Shown in pieces: positions 27,750 to 43,600 of a stretch of 64,000 nt of DNA (positions are counted from its first letter, which is position 1; the number at the start of each line of letters is the position of its first letter). This DNA comes from Ptiloglossa arizonensis (Eukaryota > Arthropoda > Insecta > Hymenoptera > Colletidae): contig NW_027478858.1 in NCBI RefSeq assembly GCF_051014685.1, forward strand, positions 186,001 through 250,000, in the 5' to 3' direction. The translations under genes and the position numbers were made by a program. Below the pieces are notes generated by a model. That model was not told the origin of the DNA. It worked only from the letters and a program-made list of their open reading frames with translations, and ran no database searches.

Positions 27750-29070
27750 ACGCACAACGTATAACGTACAACGCATAACGAAGAACGTACAACGAATAAC
27801 GTAAATGGTATAACGTATTACATATTACGTATAACGTATAACATATAACGTATAACGTGTAACGTATAACGTAAAACGTATAACGTATAACGTATAACGT
27901 ATAACGTGTAACATATAACGTATAACGTATAACGTATAACTAATAACGTATAACGTATAACGTATAACGTGTAACGTATAACGTATAACGTATAACGTAT
28001 AACGTATAACGTATAACGTATAACGTATAACGTATAACGTATAACGTATAACGTATAACGTCTAACGTATAACGTATAACGTGTGACGTATAACGTGTAA
28101 CGTGTAACGTATAACGTGTAACGTATAACGTATAACGCACAACGTATAACGTACAACGCATAACGAAGAACGTATAACGAATAACGTAAATGGTATAACG
28201 TATTACATATTACGTATAACGTATAACATATAACGTATAACGTGTAACGTATAACGTGTAACGTATAACATGTAACGTATAACGTGTAACGTATAGCTTA
28301 TAACGTATAACGTATAACGTTTAACGTATAACGTATAACGTATAACGTATAACGTATAACATATAACGTATAACGTGTAACGTATAACGTATAACGTATG
28401 ACGTATAACGTATAACGTATAACGTATTCCGTATAACGTATAACTAATAACGTATAACGTATAACGTATAACGTGTAACGTATAACGTATAACGTATAAC
28501 GTATAACGTATAACGTATAACGTATAACGTATAACGTATAACGTATAACGTATAACGTATAACGTATAACGTCTAACGTATAACGTATAACGTATGACGT
28601 ATAACGTGTAACGTGTAACGTATAACGTGTAACGTATAACGTATAACGCACAACGTATAACGTACAACGCATAACGAAGAACGTATAACGAATAACGTAA
28701 ATGGTATAACGTATTACATATTACGTATAACGTATAACATATAACGTATAACGTGTAACGTATAACGTGTAACGTATAACATGTATCGTATAACGTGTAA
28801 CGTATAACTTATAACGTATAACGTATAACGTTTAACGTATAACGTATAACGTATAACGTATAACGTATAACATATAACGTATAACGTGTAACGTATAACG
28901 TATAACGTATGACGAATAACGTATAACGTATAACGTATTCCGTATAACGTATAACGTATAACGTATAACGTATAACGAATAACGTATAACGTATAACGTA
29001 TAACGTATAACGTATAACGTGTAACGTATAACGTGTAACGTATAACGTGTAACGTATAACGTGTAACGTA
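27750..29070. repeat. Segmental duplication, paired with about 33,780-35,090
   Basis: Module A at 27,779, 28,164 and 28,675 pairs with 33,806, 34,191 and 34,702, each at an offset of exactly 6,027 (861 units). The first pair shares an unusual GTACAAC word directly after GAAGAAC, which other A modules lack. The minus-strand translation of 27,818-28,156 is the same as that of 33,845-34,183. Confidence 0.82.
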
Positions 29071-29165
29071 TAACGTGTAACGTATAACGTGTAACGTATA
29101 ACGTGTAACGTATCACGTATAACGTATAACGTATAACGCACAACGTATAACGTACAACGCATAAC
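28164..29165. repeat. 1-kb repeat also present at 30,614-31,622
   Basis: Module A at 28,675 and 29,165 pairs with 31,132 and 31,622 at an offset of 2,457 (351 units); the upstream A at 28,164 pairs with 30,614 (offset 2,450). With the copy near 34,191-35,090 this makes three related blocks of about 1 kb. Copies differ by single words, for example GAATAAC against GTATAAC near 28,913 and 31,370. Confidence 0.8.
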
Positions 29166-32100
29166 GAAGAACGTATAACGAATAACGTAAATGGTATAAC
29201 GTATTACATATTACGTATAACGTATTACATATTACGTATAACGTATAACATATAACGTATAACGTGTAACGTATAACGTGTAACGTATAACATGTAACGT
29301 ATAACGTGTAACGTATAACGTATAACATATAACGTATAACGTGTAACGTATAACGTGTAACGTATAACGTATAACGTATAACGTATAACGTGTAACGTAT
29401 AACGTATAACGTAAAACGTATAACGTATAACGTATAACGTATAACGTGTAACATATAACGTATAACGTATAACGTATAACTAATAACGTATAACGTATAA
29501 CGTATAACGTGTAACGTATAACGTATAACGTATAACGTATAACGTATAACGTATAACGTATAACGTATAACGTATAACGTATAACGTATAACGTATAACG
29601 TATAACGTATAACGTATAACGTCTAACGTATAACGTATAACGTGTGACGTATAACGTAAAACGTATAACGTATAACGTATAACGTGTAACGTATAACGCA
29701 CAACGTATAACGTACAACGCATAACGAAGAACGTATAACGAATAACGTAAATGGTAGAACGTATTACATATTACGTATAACGTATTACATATTACGTTTA
29801 AAGTATAACATATAACGTATAACGTGTAACGTATAACGTGTAACGTATAACATGTAACGTATAACGTGTAACGTATAACGTATAACATATAACGTATAAC
29901 GTGTAACGTATAACGTGTAACGTATAACGTATAACGTATAACGTATAACGTGTAACGTATAACGTATAACGTAAAACGTATAACGTATAACGTATAACGT
30001 CTAACGTATAACGTATAACGTGTGACGTATAACGTGTAACGTGTAACGTATAACGTGTAACGTATAACGTATAACGCACAACGTATAACGTACAACGCAT
30101 AACGAAGAACGTATAACGAATAACGTAAATGGTATAACGTATTACATATTACGTATAACGTATAACATATAACGTATAACGTGTAACGTATAACGTGTAA
30201 CGTATAACATGTAACGTATAACGTGTAACGTATAGCTTATAACGTATAACGTATAACGTTTAACGTATAACGTATAACGTATAACGTATAACGTATAACA
30301 TATAACGTATAACGTGTAACGTATAACGTATAACGTATGACGTATAACGTATAACGTATAACGTATTCCGTATAACGTATAACTAATAACGTATAACGTA
30401 TAACGTATAACGTGTAACGTATAACGTATAACGTATAACGTATAACGTATAACGTATAACGTATAACGTATAACGTATAACGTATAACGTATAACGTATA
30501 ACGTATAACGTCTAACGTATAACGTATAACGTGTGACGTATAACGTGTAACGTGTAACGTATAACGTGTAATGTATAACGTATAACGCACAACGTATAAC
30601 GTACAACGCATAACGAAGAACGTATAACGAATAACGTAAATGGTATAACGTATTACATATTACGTATAACGTATAACATATAACGTATAACGTGTAACGT
30701 ATAACGTGTAACGTATAACATGTAACGTATAACGTGTAACGTATAGCTTATAACGTATAACGTATAACGTTTAACGTATAACGTATAACGTATAACGTAT
30801 GACGTATAACATATAACGTATAACGTGTAACGTATAACGTATAACGTATGACGTATAACGTATAACGTATAACGTATTCCGTATAACGTATAACTAATAA
30901 CGTATAACGTATAACGTATAACGTGTAACGTATAACGTATAACGTATAACGTATAACGTATAACGTATAACGTATAACGTATAACGTATAACGTATAACG
31001 TATAACGTATAACGTATAACGTATAACGTCTAACGTATAACGTATAACGTATGACGTATAACGTGTAACGTGTAACGTATAACGTGTAACGTATAACGTA
31101 TAACGCACAACGAATAACGTACAACGCATAACGAAGAACGTATAACGAATAACGTAAATGGTATAACGTATTACATATTACGTATAACGTATAACATATA
31201 ACGTATAACGTGTAACGTATAACGTGTAACGTATAACATGTAACGTATAACGTGTAACGTATAACTTATAACGTATAACGTATAACGTTTAACGTATAAC
31301 GTATAACGTATAACGTATAACGTATAACATATAACGTATAACGTGTAACGTATAACGTATAACGTATGACGTATAACGTATAACGTATAACGTATTCCGT
31401 ATAACGTATAACGTATAACGTATAACGTATAACGAATAACGTATAACGTATAACGTATAACGTATAACGTATAACGTGTAACGTATAACGTGTAACGTAT
31501 AACGTGTAACGTATAACGTGTAACGTATAACGTGTAACGTATAACGTGTAACGTATAACGTGTAACGTATCACGTATAACGTATAACGTATAACGCACAA
31601 CGTATAACGTACAACGCATAACGAAGAACGTATAACGAATAACGTAAATGGTATAACGTACTACATATTACGTATAACGTATTACATATGACGTATAACG
31701 TATAACATATAACGTATAACGTGTAACGTATAACGTGTAACGTATAACATGTAACGTATAACGTGTAACGTATAGCTTATAACGTATAACGTATAACGTT
31801 TAACGTATAACGTATAACGTATAACGTATAACATATAACATATAACGTATAACGTGTAACGTATAACGTATAACGTATGACGTATAACGTATAACGTATA
31901 ACGTATTCCGTATAACGTATAACTAATAACGTATAACGTATAACGTATAACGTATAACGTGTAACGTATAACGTATAACGTATAACGTATAACGTATAAC
32001 GTATAACGTATAACGTATAACGTATAACGTATAACGTATAACGTATAACGTATAACGTCTAACGTATAACGTATAACGTGTGACGTATAACGTGTAACGT

Positions 32101-35100
32101 GTAACGTATAACGTGTAATGTATAACGTATAACGCACAACGTATAACGTACAACGCATAACGAAGAAAGTATAACGAATAACGTAAATGGTATAACGTAT
32201 TACATATTACGTATAACGTATAACATATAACGTATAACGTGTAACGTATAACGTGTAACGTATAACATGTAACGTATAACGTGTAACGTATAACTTATAA
32301 CGTATAACGTATAACGTTTAACGTATAACGTATAACGTATAACGTATAACGTATAACGTATAACGTATAACGTATAACGTGTAACGTATAACGTATAACG
32401 TATGACGTATAACGTATAACGTATAACGTATTCCGTATAACGTATAACGTATAACGTATAACGTATAACGAATAACGTATAACGTATAACGTATAACGTA
32501 TAACGTATAACGTGTAACGTATAACGTGTAACGTATAACGTGTAACGTATAACGTGTAACGTATAACGTGTAACGTATAGCGTGTAACGTATCACGTATA
32601 ACGTATAACGTATAACGCACAACGTATAACGTACAACGCATAACGAAGAACGTATAACGAATAACGTAAATGGTATAACGTATTACATATTACGTATAAC
32701 GTATTACATATTACGTATAACGTATAACATATAACGTATAACGTGTAACGTATAACGTGTAACGTATAACATGTAACGTATAACGTGTAACGTATAACGT
32801 ATAACATATAACGTATAAAGTGTAACGTATAACGTGTAACGTATAACGTATAACGTATAACGTATAACGTATAACGTATAACATATAACGTATAACGTGT
32901 AACGTATAACGTATAACGTATGACGTATAACGTATAACGTATAACGTATTCCGTATAACGTATAACTAATAACGTATAACGTATAACGTATAACGTGTAA
33001 CGTATAACGTATAACGTATAACGTATAACGTATAACGTATAACGTATAACGTATAACGTATAACGTATAACGTATAACGTATAACGTATAACGTATAACG
33101 TATAACGTATAACGTCTAACGTATAACGTATAACGTGTGACGTATAACGTGTAACGTGTAACGTATAACGTGTAATGTATAACGTATAACGCACAACGTA
33201 TAACGTACAACGCATAACGAAGAACGTATAACGAATAACGTAAATGGTATAACGTATTACATATTACGTATAACGTATAACATATAACGTATAACGTGTA
33301 ACGTATAACGTAAAACGTATAACGTATAACGTATAACGTATAACGTATAACGCACAACGTATAACGTACAACGCATAACGAAGAACGTATAACGAATAAC
33401 GTAAATGGTATAACGTATTACATATTACGTATAACGTATTACATATTACGTATAACGTATAACATATAACGTATAACGTGTAACGTATAACGTGTAACGT
33501 ATAACATGTAACGTATAACGTGTAACGTATAACGTATAACATATAACGTATAACGTGTAACGTATAACGTGTAACGTATAACGTATAACGTATAACGTAT
33601 AACGTGTAACGTATAACGTATAACGTGTGACGTATAACGTGTGACGTATAACGTATAACGTGTAACGTATAACGTATAACGTATTACGTATAACGTATAA
33701 CGTGAAACGTATAACGTGTAACGTATAACGTGTAACGTATAACGTGTAACGTATCACGTATAACGTATAACGTATAACGCACAACGTATAACGTACAACG
33801 CATAACGAAGAACGTACAACGAATAACGTAAATGGTATAACGTATTACATATTACGTATAACGTATAACATATAACGTATAACGTGTAACGTATAACGTA
33901 AAACGTATAACGTATAACGTATAACGTACAACGTGTAACATATAACGTATAACGTATAACGTATAACTAATAACGTATAACGTATAACGTATAACGTGTA
34001 ACGTATAACGTATAACGTATAACGTATAACGTATAACGTATAACGTATAACGTATAACGTATAACGTATAACGTATAACGTATAACGTCTAACGTATAAC
34101 GTATAACGTGTGACGTATAACGTGTAACGTGTAACGTATAACGTGTAACGTATAACGTATAACGCACAACGTATAACGTACAACGCATAACGAAGAACGT
34201 ATAACGAATAACGTAAATGGTATAACGTATTACATATTACGTATAACGTATAACATATAACGTATAACGTGTAACGTATAACTTGTAACGTATAACATGT
34301 AACGTATAACGTGTAACGTATAGCTTATAACGTATAACGTATAACGTTTAACGTATAACGTATAACGTATAACGTATAACGTATAACATATAACGTATAA
34401 CGTGTAACGTATAACGTATAACGTATGACGTATAACGTATAACGTATAACGTATTCCGTATAACGTATAACTAATAACGTATAACGTATAACGTATAACG
34501 TGTAACGTATAACGTATAACGTATAACGTATAACGTATAACGTATAACATATAACGTATAACGTATAACGTATAACGTATAACGTATAACGTATAACGTC
34601 TAACGTATAACGTATAACGTATGACGTATAACGTGTAACGTGTAACGTATAACGTGTAACGTATAACGTATAACGCACAACGTATAACGTACAACGCATA
34701 ACGAAGAACGTATAACGAATAACGTAAATGGTATAACGTATTACATATTACGTATAACGTATAACATATAACGTATAACGTGTAACGTATAACGTGTAAC
34801 GTATAACATGTAACGTATAACGTGTAACGTATAACTTATAACGTATAACGTATAACGTTTAACGTATAACGTATAACGTATAACGTATAACGTATAACAT
34901 ATAACGTATAACGTGTAACGTATAACGTATAACGTATGACGTATAACGTATAACGTATAACGTATTCCGTATAACGTATAACGTATAACGTATAACGTAT
35001 AACGAATAACGTATAACGTATAACGTATAACGTATAACGTATAACGTGTAACGTATAACGTGTAACGTATAACGTGTAACGTATAACGTATAACATATAA

Positions 35101-35532
35101 CGTATAACGTGTAACGTATAACGTGTAACGTATAACGTATAACGTATAACGTATTCCGTATAACGTATAACGTATAACGTATAACGTATAACGAATAACG
35201 TATAACGTGTAACGTATAACGTATATCGTATAACGTATAACGTATATCGTATAACGTGTAACATATAACGTATAACGTATAACGTATAACTACTAACATA
35301 TAACGTATAACGTTTAACGTATAACGTATAACGTATAACGTATAACGTATAACGTATAACGTATAACGTGTAACGTATAACGTATAACGTGTGACGTATA
35401 ACGTGTAACGTATAACGTATGACGTATAACGTATAACGTATAACGTATAACGTATAACGTATAACGTGTAACGTATAACGTATTACGTGTGACGTATAAC
35501 GTATAACGTGTAACGTGTAACGTATAACGTAT

Positions 35533-36310
35533 AAAGTATTATATAACGTATAACGTATAACGTATAACGTATAACGTATAACGTATAACGTATAACGTAT
35601 AACGTATAACGTATAACGTATAACGTATAACGTATAACGTATAACGTATAACGTATAACGTATAACGTATAACGTATAACGTATAACGTATAGCGTATAA
35701 CGTATAACGTATAACGTATAACGTATAACGTATAACGTCTAACGTATAACGTATAACGTGTGACGTATAACGTGTAACGTGTAACGTATAACGTATAACG
35801 CACAACGTATAACGTACAACGCATAACGAAGAACGTATAACGAATAACGTAAATGGTATAACGTATTACATATTACTAATAACGTATAACATATAACGTA
35901 TAACGTGTAACGTATAACGTGTAACGAATAACATGTAACGTATAACGTGTAACGTATAACTTATAACGTATAACGTATAACGTTTAACGTATAACGTATA
36001 ACGTATAACGTATAACGTATAACATATAACGTATAACGTGTAACGTGTAACGTATAACGTATAACGTATGACGTATAACGTATAACGTATAACGTATTCC
36101 GTATAACGTATAACGTATAACGTATAACGTATAACGAATAACGTATAACGTATAACGTATAACGTATAACGTATAACGTGTAACGTATAACGTGTAACGT
36201 ATAACGTGTAACGTATAACGTGTAACGTATAACGTGTAACGTATAACGTGTAACGTATCACGTATAACGTATAACGTATAACGCACAACGTATAACGTAC
36301 AACGCATAAC
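35533..36310. repeat. Core of the 3.8-4.8-kb higher-order repeat, copy 1
   Basis: The order is D junction, long canonical run broken by one GTATAGC, GTCTAAC, module A at 35,827, a diagnostic TAATAAC word (ATTAC then TAATAAC), GAATAAC then ATGTAAC, GTATTCC, GTGTAAC dimers and module A at 36,310. The same order occurs near 39,920-40,664, 43,693-44,484 and 48,493-49,207. Offsets of the first A are 4,354, 3,827 and 4,807. The TAATAAC word in this position is confined to these four copies. Confidence 0.85.
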
Positions 36311-39300
36311 GAAGAACGTATAACGAATAACGTAAATGGTATAACGTATTACATATTACGTATAACGTATAACATATAACGTATAACGTGTAACGTGTAA
36401 CGTGTAACGTATAACGTGTAACGTATAACGTGTAACGTATAACGTATAACGTATAACGTATAACGTATAACGTATAACGTATAACGTATAACGTGTAACG
36501 TATAACGTATAACGTGTAACGTGTAACGTATAACGTATAACGTATAACGTATAACGTATAACGTATAACGTATAACGTATAACGTATAACGTATAACGTA
36601 TAACGTATAAGGTATAATGTATAACGTGTAACGTATAACGTATAACGTGTGACGTATAACGTGTAACGTATAACGTATAACGTATAACGTATAACGTATA
36701 ACGTATAACGTATAACGTATAACGTATGACGTATAACGTGTATCGTGTAAGCTATGACGTATAACGTATAACGTGTAACGTATAACGTATAACGTGTAAC
36801 GTATAACGTATAACGTGTAACGTATAACGTATAACGTATAACGTATAACGTATAACGTATAACGTATAACGTATAACGTATAACGTATAACGTGTGACGT
36901 ATAACGTGTGACGTATAACGTATAACGTGTAACGTATAACGTATAACGTATTACGTATAACGTATAACGTATAACGTATAACGTATTACGTACAACGTAT
37001 GACGTATAACGTATAACGTGTGACGTATAACGTATAACGTGTAACGTATAACGTATAACGTATAACGTATAACGTATAACGTATAACGTATGACGTATAA
37101 CGTATAACGTATAACGTATAACGTATAACGTATGACGTATAACGTATAACTTATAACGTATAACGTATAACGTATAACGTATAACGTGTAACGTATAACG
37201 TATAACGTGTGACGTATAACGTATAACGTGTAACGTATAACGTATAACGTATAACGTATAACGTATAACGTATAACGTATAACGTATAACGTATAACGAA
37301 TAACGTATAACGTGTAACGTATAACGAATAACGTATAACGTACAACGTGTAACGAAGAACGTATATCGAATAACGTAAAACGTATAACGTATTACATATT
37401 ACGTATAACGTATAACATATAACGTATAACGTATAACGCATAACGTGTGACGTATAACGTGTGACGTATAACGTATAACGTGTAACGTATAACGTATAAC
37501 GTATTACGTATAACGTATAACGTATAACGTATTACGTACAACGTATGACGTATAACGTATAACGTGTGACGTATAACGTATAACGTATAACGTACAACGT
37601 GTAACGAAGAACGTATAACGAATAACGTATAACGTGTGACGTATAACGTGTGACGTATAACGTATAAAGCATAACGTGTGACGTATAACGTGTGACGTAT
37701 AACGTATAACGTGTAACGTATAACGTATAACGTATTACGTATAACGTATAACGTATAACGTATTACGTACAACGTATGACGTATAACGTATAACGTGTGA
37801 CGTATAACGTATAACGTGTAACGTATAACGTATAGCGTATAACGTATAACGTATAACGTATAACGTATAACGTATAACGTATAACGTATAACTTATAACG
37901 TATAACGTATAACGTTTAACGTATAACGCATAACGTATAACGTACAACGTGTAACGAAGAACGTATAACGAATAACGTATAACGTGTGACGTATAACGTG
38001 TGACGTATAACGTGTGACGTATAACGTATAACGTGTAACGTATAACGTATAACGTATAACGTATAACGTATAACGTATAACGTATAACGTGTAACGTATA
38101 ACGTATAACGTGTGACGTATAACGTGTGACGTATAACGTATAACGTGTAACGTATAACGTATAACGTATTACGTATAACGTATAACGTATAACGTATTAC
38201 GTACAACGTATGACGTATAACGTATAACGTGTGACGTATAACGTATAACGTGTAACGTATAACGTATAACGTATAACGTATTACGTATAACGTATAACAT
38301 ATAACGTATAACGTATAACGTGTAACGTATAACGTATAACGTATAACGTATTACGTATAAAGTATAACATATAACGTATAACGTATAACGGTTAACGTAT
38401 AACGTATAACGTATAACGTATAACGTATAACGTGTAACGTATAACGTATAACGTGTGACGTATAACGTGTGACGTATAACGTATAACGTGTAACGTATAA
38501 CGTATAACGTATTACGTATAACGTATAACGTATTACGTACAACGTATGACGTATAACGTATAACGTGTGACGTATAACGTATAACGTGTAACGTATAACG
38601 TATAACGTATAACGTATAACGTATAACGTATAACGTATAACGTATAACGTATAACATTTAACGTATAACGTATAACGTTTAACGTATAACGCATAACGTA
38701 TAACGTACAACGTGTAACGAAGAACGTATAACGAATAACGTAAAACGAATAACGTATTACATATTACGTATAACGTATAACATGTATCGTATAACGTATA
38801 ACGTGTAACGTATAACGTATAACGTATAACGTATAACGTATAACGTATAACGTATAACGTGTAACGTAAAACGTATAACGTGTGACGTATAACGTATAAC
38901 GTGTAACGTATAACGTATAACGTATAACGTATAACGTATAACGTATAACGTATAACGTATAACGTATAACGTATAACGTATAACGTATAACGAATAACGT
39001 ATAACGTGTAACGTATAACGAATAACGTAAAACGTACAACGTGTAACGTATAACGTATAACGTGTGACGTATAACGTGTAACGTATAACGTATGACGTAT
39101 AACGTATAACGTATAACGTATAACGTGTGACGTATAACATATAACGTATAACGTATAAAGTATAACGAAGAACGTATAACGTGTAACGTATAACGTATGA
39201 CGTATAACGTATAACGTATAACATATAACGTATAACGTATAAAGTATAACGTATAACGTATAACGTATAACGTATAACGTATAACGTGTAACGTATAACG

Positions 39301-39919
39301 TATAACGTATAACGTATAACGTATAACGTATAACGTATAACGTGTGACGTATAACGTATAACGTGTGACGTATGACGTATAACGTGTAACGTATAACGTA
39401 TAACGTATAACGTATAACGTATAACGTATAACGTATAACGTATAACGTATAACGTATGACGTATAACGTATAACGTATAACGTATTCCGTATAACGTATA
39501 ACGTATAACGTATAACGTATAACGAATAACGTATAACTTGTAACGTATAACGTATATCGTATAACGTATAACGTATATCGTATAACGTGTAACATATAAC
39601 GTATAACGTATAACGTATAACTACTAACATATAACGTATAACGTTTAACGTATAACGTATAACGTATAACGTATAACGTATAACGTATAACGTATAACGT
39701 GTAACGTATAACGTATAACGTGTGACGTATAACGTGTAACGTATAACGTATGACGTATAACGTATAACGTATAACGTATAACGTATAACGTATAACGTGT
39801 AACGTGTGACGTATAACGTGTAACGTATAACGTATGACGTATAACGTATAACGTATAACGTATAACGTATAACGTATAACGTATAACGTGTAACGTATAA
39901 CGTATTACGTGTGACGTAT
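36311..39919. repeat. F-module-rich spacer block
   Basis: Module F recurs near 36,985, 37,535, 37,765, 38,200 and 38,535, with B-type or shortened B modules (GAAGAAC) near 37,353, 37,608, 37,960 and 38,718, and one C module near 36,750. From about 39,030 the order resembles the Y part and then the 35,150-35,470 segment (GTATATC, CTACTAACA-like words near 39,620 and 35,290). One unit near 38,390 reads GGTTAAC, a private variant. It contains no gene. Confidence 0.75.
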
Positions 39920-40664
39920 AACGTATAACGTATAACGTATAACGTATAACGTATAACGTATAACGTATAACGTATAACGTATAACGTATAACGTATAACG
40001 TATAACGTATAACGTATAACGTATAACGTATAGCGTATAACGTATAACGTATAACGTATAACGTATAACGTATAACGTCTAACGTATAACGTATAACGTG
40101 TGACGTATAACGTGTAACGTGTAACGTATAACGTGTAACGTATAACGTATAACGCACAACGTATAACGTACAACGCATAACGAAGAACGTATAACGAATA
40201 ACGTAAATGGTATAACGTATTACATATTACTAATAACGTATAACATATAACGTATAACGTGTAACGTATAACGTGTAACGAATAACATGTAACGTATAAC
40301 GTGTAACGTATAACTTATAACGTATAACGTATAACGTTTAACGTATAACGTATAACGTATAACGTATAACGTATAACATATAACGTATAACGTGTAACGT
40401 ATAACGTATAACGTATGACGTATAACGTATAACGTATAACGTATTCCGTATAACGTATAACGTATAACGTATAACGTATAACGTATAACGAATAACGTAT
40501 AACGTATAACGTATAACGTATAACGTATAACGTGTAACGTATAACGTGTAACGTATAACGTGTAACGTATAACGTGTAACGTATAACGTGTAACGTATAA
40601 CGTGTAACGTATCACGTATAACGTATAACGTATAACGCACAACGTATAACGTACAACGCATAAC
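39920..40664. repeat. Core of the 3.8-4.8-kb higher-order repeat, copy 2
   Basis: It pairs with 35,533-36,310: module A at 40,181 and 40,664 lies exactly 4,354 bases (622 units) after 35,827 and 36,310. It carries the same TAATAAC and ATGTAAC words. Unlike the other three copies, it has no D junction before its canonical run; GTGTGAC leads into canonical units without the 5-base unit. Confidence 0.85.
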
Positions 40665-43600
40665 GAAGAACGTATAACGAATAACGTAAATGGTATAACG
40701 TATTACATATTACGTATAACGTATAACATATAACGTATAACGTGTAACGTGTAACGTGTAACGTATAACGTGTAACGTATAACGTGTAACGTATAACGTG
40801 TAACGTGTAACGTGTAACGTTTAACGTGTAACGTATAAGGTGTAACGTATAACGTGTAACGTATAACGTATAACGTATAACGTATAACGTATAACGTATA
40901 AAGTATAACGTATAACGTATAACGTATAACGTATAACGTATAACGTATAACGTATAACGTATAACGTATAACTTATAACGTGTAACGTATAACGTATAAC
41001 GTGTAACGTATAACGTATAACGTTTAACGTATAACGTATAACGTATAGCGTATAACGTGTAACGTATAACGTATAACGTGTAACGTATAACGTATAACGT
41101 TTAACGTATAACGTATAACGTATAACGTATAACGTATAAGGTATAACGTATAACGTGTAACGTATAACGTATAACGTGTGACGTATAACGTGTAACGTAT
41201 AACGTATGACGTATAACGTGTATCGTGTAAGCTATGACGTATAACGTATAACGTATAACGTATAACGTATAACGTATAACGTGTAACGTATAACATATAA
41301 CGTGTAACGTATAACGTATAACGTTTAACGTATAACGTATAACGTATAACGTTTAACGTATAACGTATAACGTATAACGTATAACGTATAACGTATAAGG
41401 TATAACGTATAACGTGTAACGTATAACGTATAACGTATAACGTATAACGTATAACGTATAACGTATAACGTATAACGTATAGCGTATAACGTGTAACGTA
41501 TAACGTATAACGTGTAACGTATAACGTATAACGTTTAACGTATAACGTATAACGTATAACGTATAACGTATAAGGTATAACGTATAACGTGTAACGTATA
41601 ACGTGTAACGTATAACGTGTAACGTATAACGTATAACGTATAACGTATAACGTATAACGTATAACGTATAACGTATAACGTATAACGTATAACGTATAAC
41701 GTATAACGTATAACGTATAACGTATAACGTGTAGCGTATAACGTATAACGTGTAACGTATAACGTATAACGTTTAACGTATAACGTATAACGTATAACAT
41801 ATGACGTATAACGTATAACGTATAAGGTATAACGTATAACGTATAACGTGTAACGTGTAACGTATAACGTATAACGTGTGACGTACAACGTGTAACGTAT
41901 AACGTATGACGTATAACGTGTATCGTGTAAGCTATGACGTATAACGTATAACGTATAACGTATAACGTATAACGTATAACGTGTAACGTATAACGTATAA
42001 CGTGTAACGTATAACGTATAACGTATAACGTATAACGTATAACGTATAACGTATAACGTATAACGTATAACGTATAACGTATAACGTATAACGTATAACG
42101 TATAACGTATAACGTACAACGTATAACGTGTAACGTATAACGTATAACGTGTGACGTATAACGTGTGACGTATAACGTATAACGTGTAACGTATAACGTA
42201 TAACGTATTACGTATAACGTATAACGTATAACGTATTACGTACAACGTATGACGTATAACGTATAACGTGTGACGTATAACGTATAACGTGTAACGTATA
42301 ACGTATAACGTATAACGTATAACGTATTACGTATAACGTATAACGTATAACGTATAACGTATAACGTATAACGTATAACGTATAACGTATAACGTATAAC
42401 GTATAACGTATAACGTATAACGTATAACGTGTAACGTATAACGTATAACGTGTAACGTATAACGTATAACGTTTAACGTATAACGTATAACGTATAACAT
42501 ATAACGTATAACGTATAACGTATAAGGTATAACGTATAACGTATAACGTGTAACGTGTAACGTATAACGTATAACGTGTGACGTACAACGTGTAACGTAT
42601 AACGTATGACGTATAACGTGTATCGTGTAAGCTATGACGTATAACGTATAACGTATAACGTATAACGTATAACGTATAACGTGTAACGTATAACGTATAA
42701 CGTGTAACGTATAACGTATAACGTATAACGTATAACGTATAACGTATAACGTATAACGTATAACGTATAACGTATAACGTATAACGTATAACGTATAACG
42801 TATAACGTATAACGTACAACGTATAACGTGTAACGTATAACGTATAACGTGTGACGTATAACGTGTGACGTATAACGTATAACGTGTAACGTATAACGTA
42901 TAACGTATTACGTATAACGTATAACGTATAACGTATAACGTATAACGTATAACGTATAACGTATAACGTATAACGTATAACGTATAACGTATAACGTATA
43001 ACGTATAAGGTATAACGTATAACGTGTAACGTATAACGTATAACGTGTGACGTATAACGTGTAACGTATAACGTATGACGTATAACGTGTATCGTGTAAG
43101 CTATGACGTATAACGTATAACGTATAACGTATAACGTATAACGTATAACGTGTAACGTATAACGTATAACGTATAACGTATAACGTATAAGGTATAACGT
43201 ATAACGTGTAACGTATAACGTATAACGTATAACGTATAACGTATAACGTATAACGTATAACGTATAACGTATAGCGTATAACGTGTAACGTATAACGTAT
43301 AACGTGTAACGTATAACGTATAACGTTTAACGTATAACGTATAACGTATAACGTATAACGTATAAGGTATAACGTATAACGTGTAACGTATAACGTGTAA
43401 CGTATAACGTGTAACGTATAACGTATAACGTATAACGTATAACGTACAACGTATAACGTATAACGTATAACGTATAACGTATAACGTATAACGTATAACG
43501 TATAACGTATAACGTACAACGTATAACGTGTAACGTATAACGTATAACGTGTGACGTATAACGTGTAACGTATAACGTATGACGTATAGCGTATAACGTA

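Larger units (their letters stand above)
24146..35532. repeat. Dense module-A domain, 0.4-0.6-kb higher-order repeat
   Basis: Module A recurs every few hundred bases, at 24,545, 24,769, 25,434, 25,812, 26,344, 26,820, 27,779, 28,164, 28,675, 29,165, 29,725, 30,103, 30,614, 31,132, 31,622, 32,161, 32,644, 33,218, 33,379, 33,806, 34,191 and 34,702. Between copies the usual order is ATATAAC, ATGTAAC, TTATAAC, GTTTAAC, GTATTCC, a canonical run and GTCTAAC or GTGTAAC dimers. Domain-specific words are GTATAGC followed by TTATAAC (near 25,945, 28,290, 30,235, 30,745, 31,775 and 34,322). The C module is absent, and no D junction occurs between 23,713 and 35,533. It contains no gene. Confidence 0.85.

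Noticed and set aside
38380..38400. Private GGTTAAC unit near 38,390 as a meaningful site
   Set aside because: A double substitution in one unit, with no recurrence; most likely random mutation.
38764..40173. Long minus-strand open frame (469 codons) and many similar frames across the window
   Set aside because: They are cyclic TLYVIRY peptides produced by the stop-free 21-base cycle, occur in all minus frames, and begin and end at variant heptamers. There is no codon bias, domain or gene-like context.
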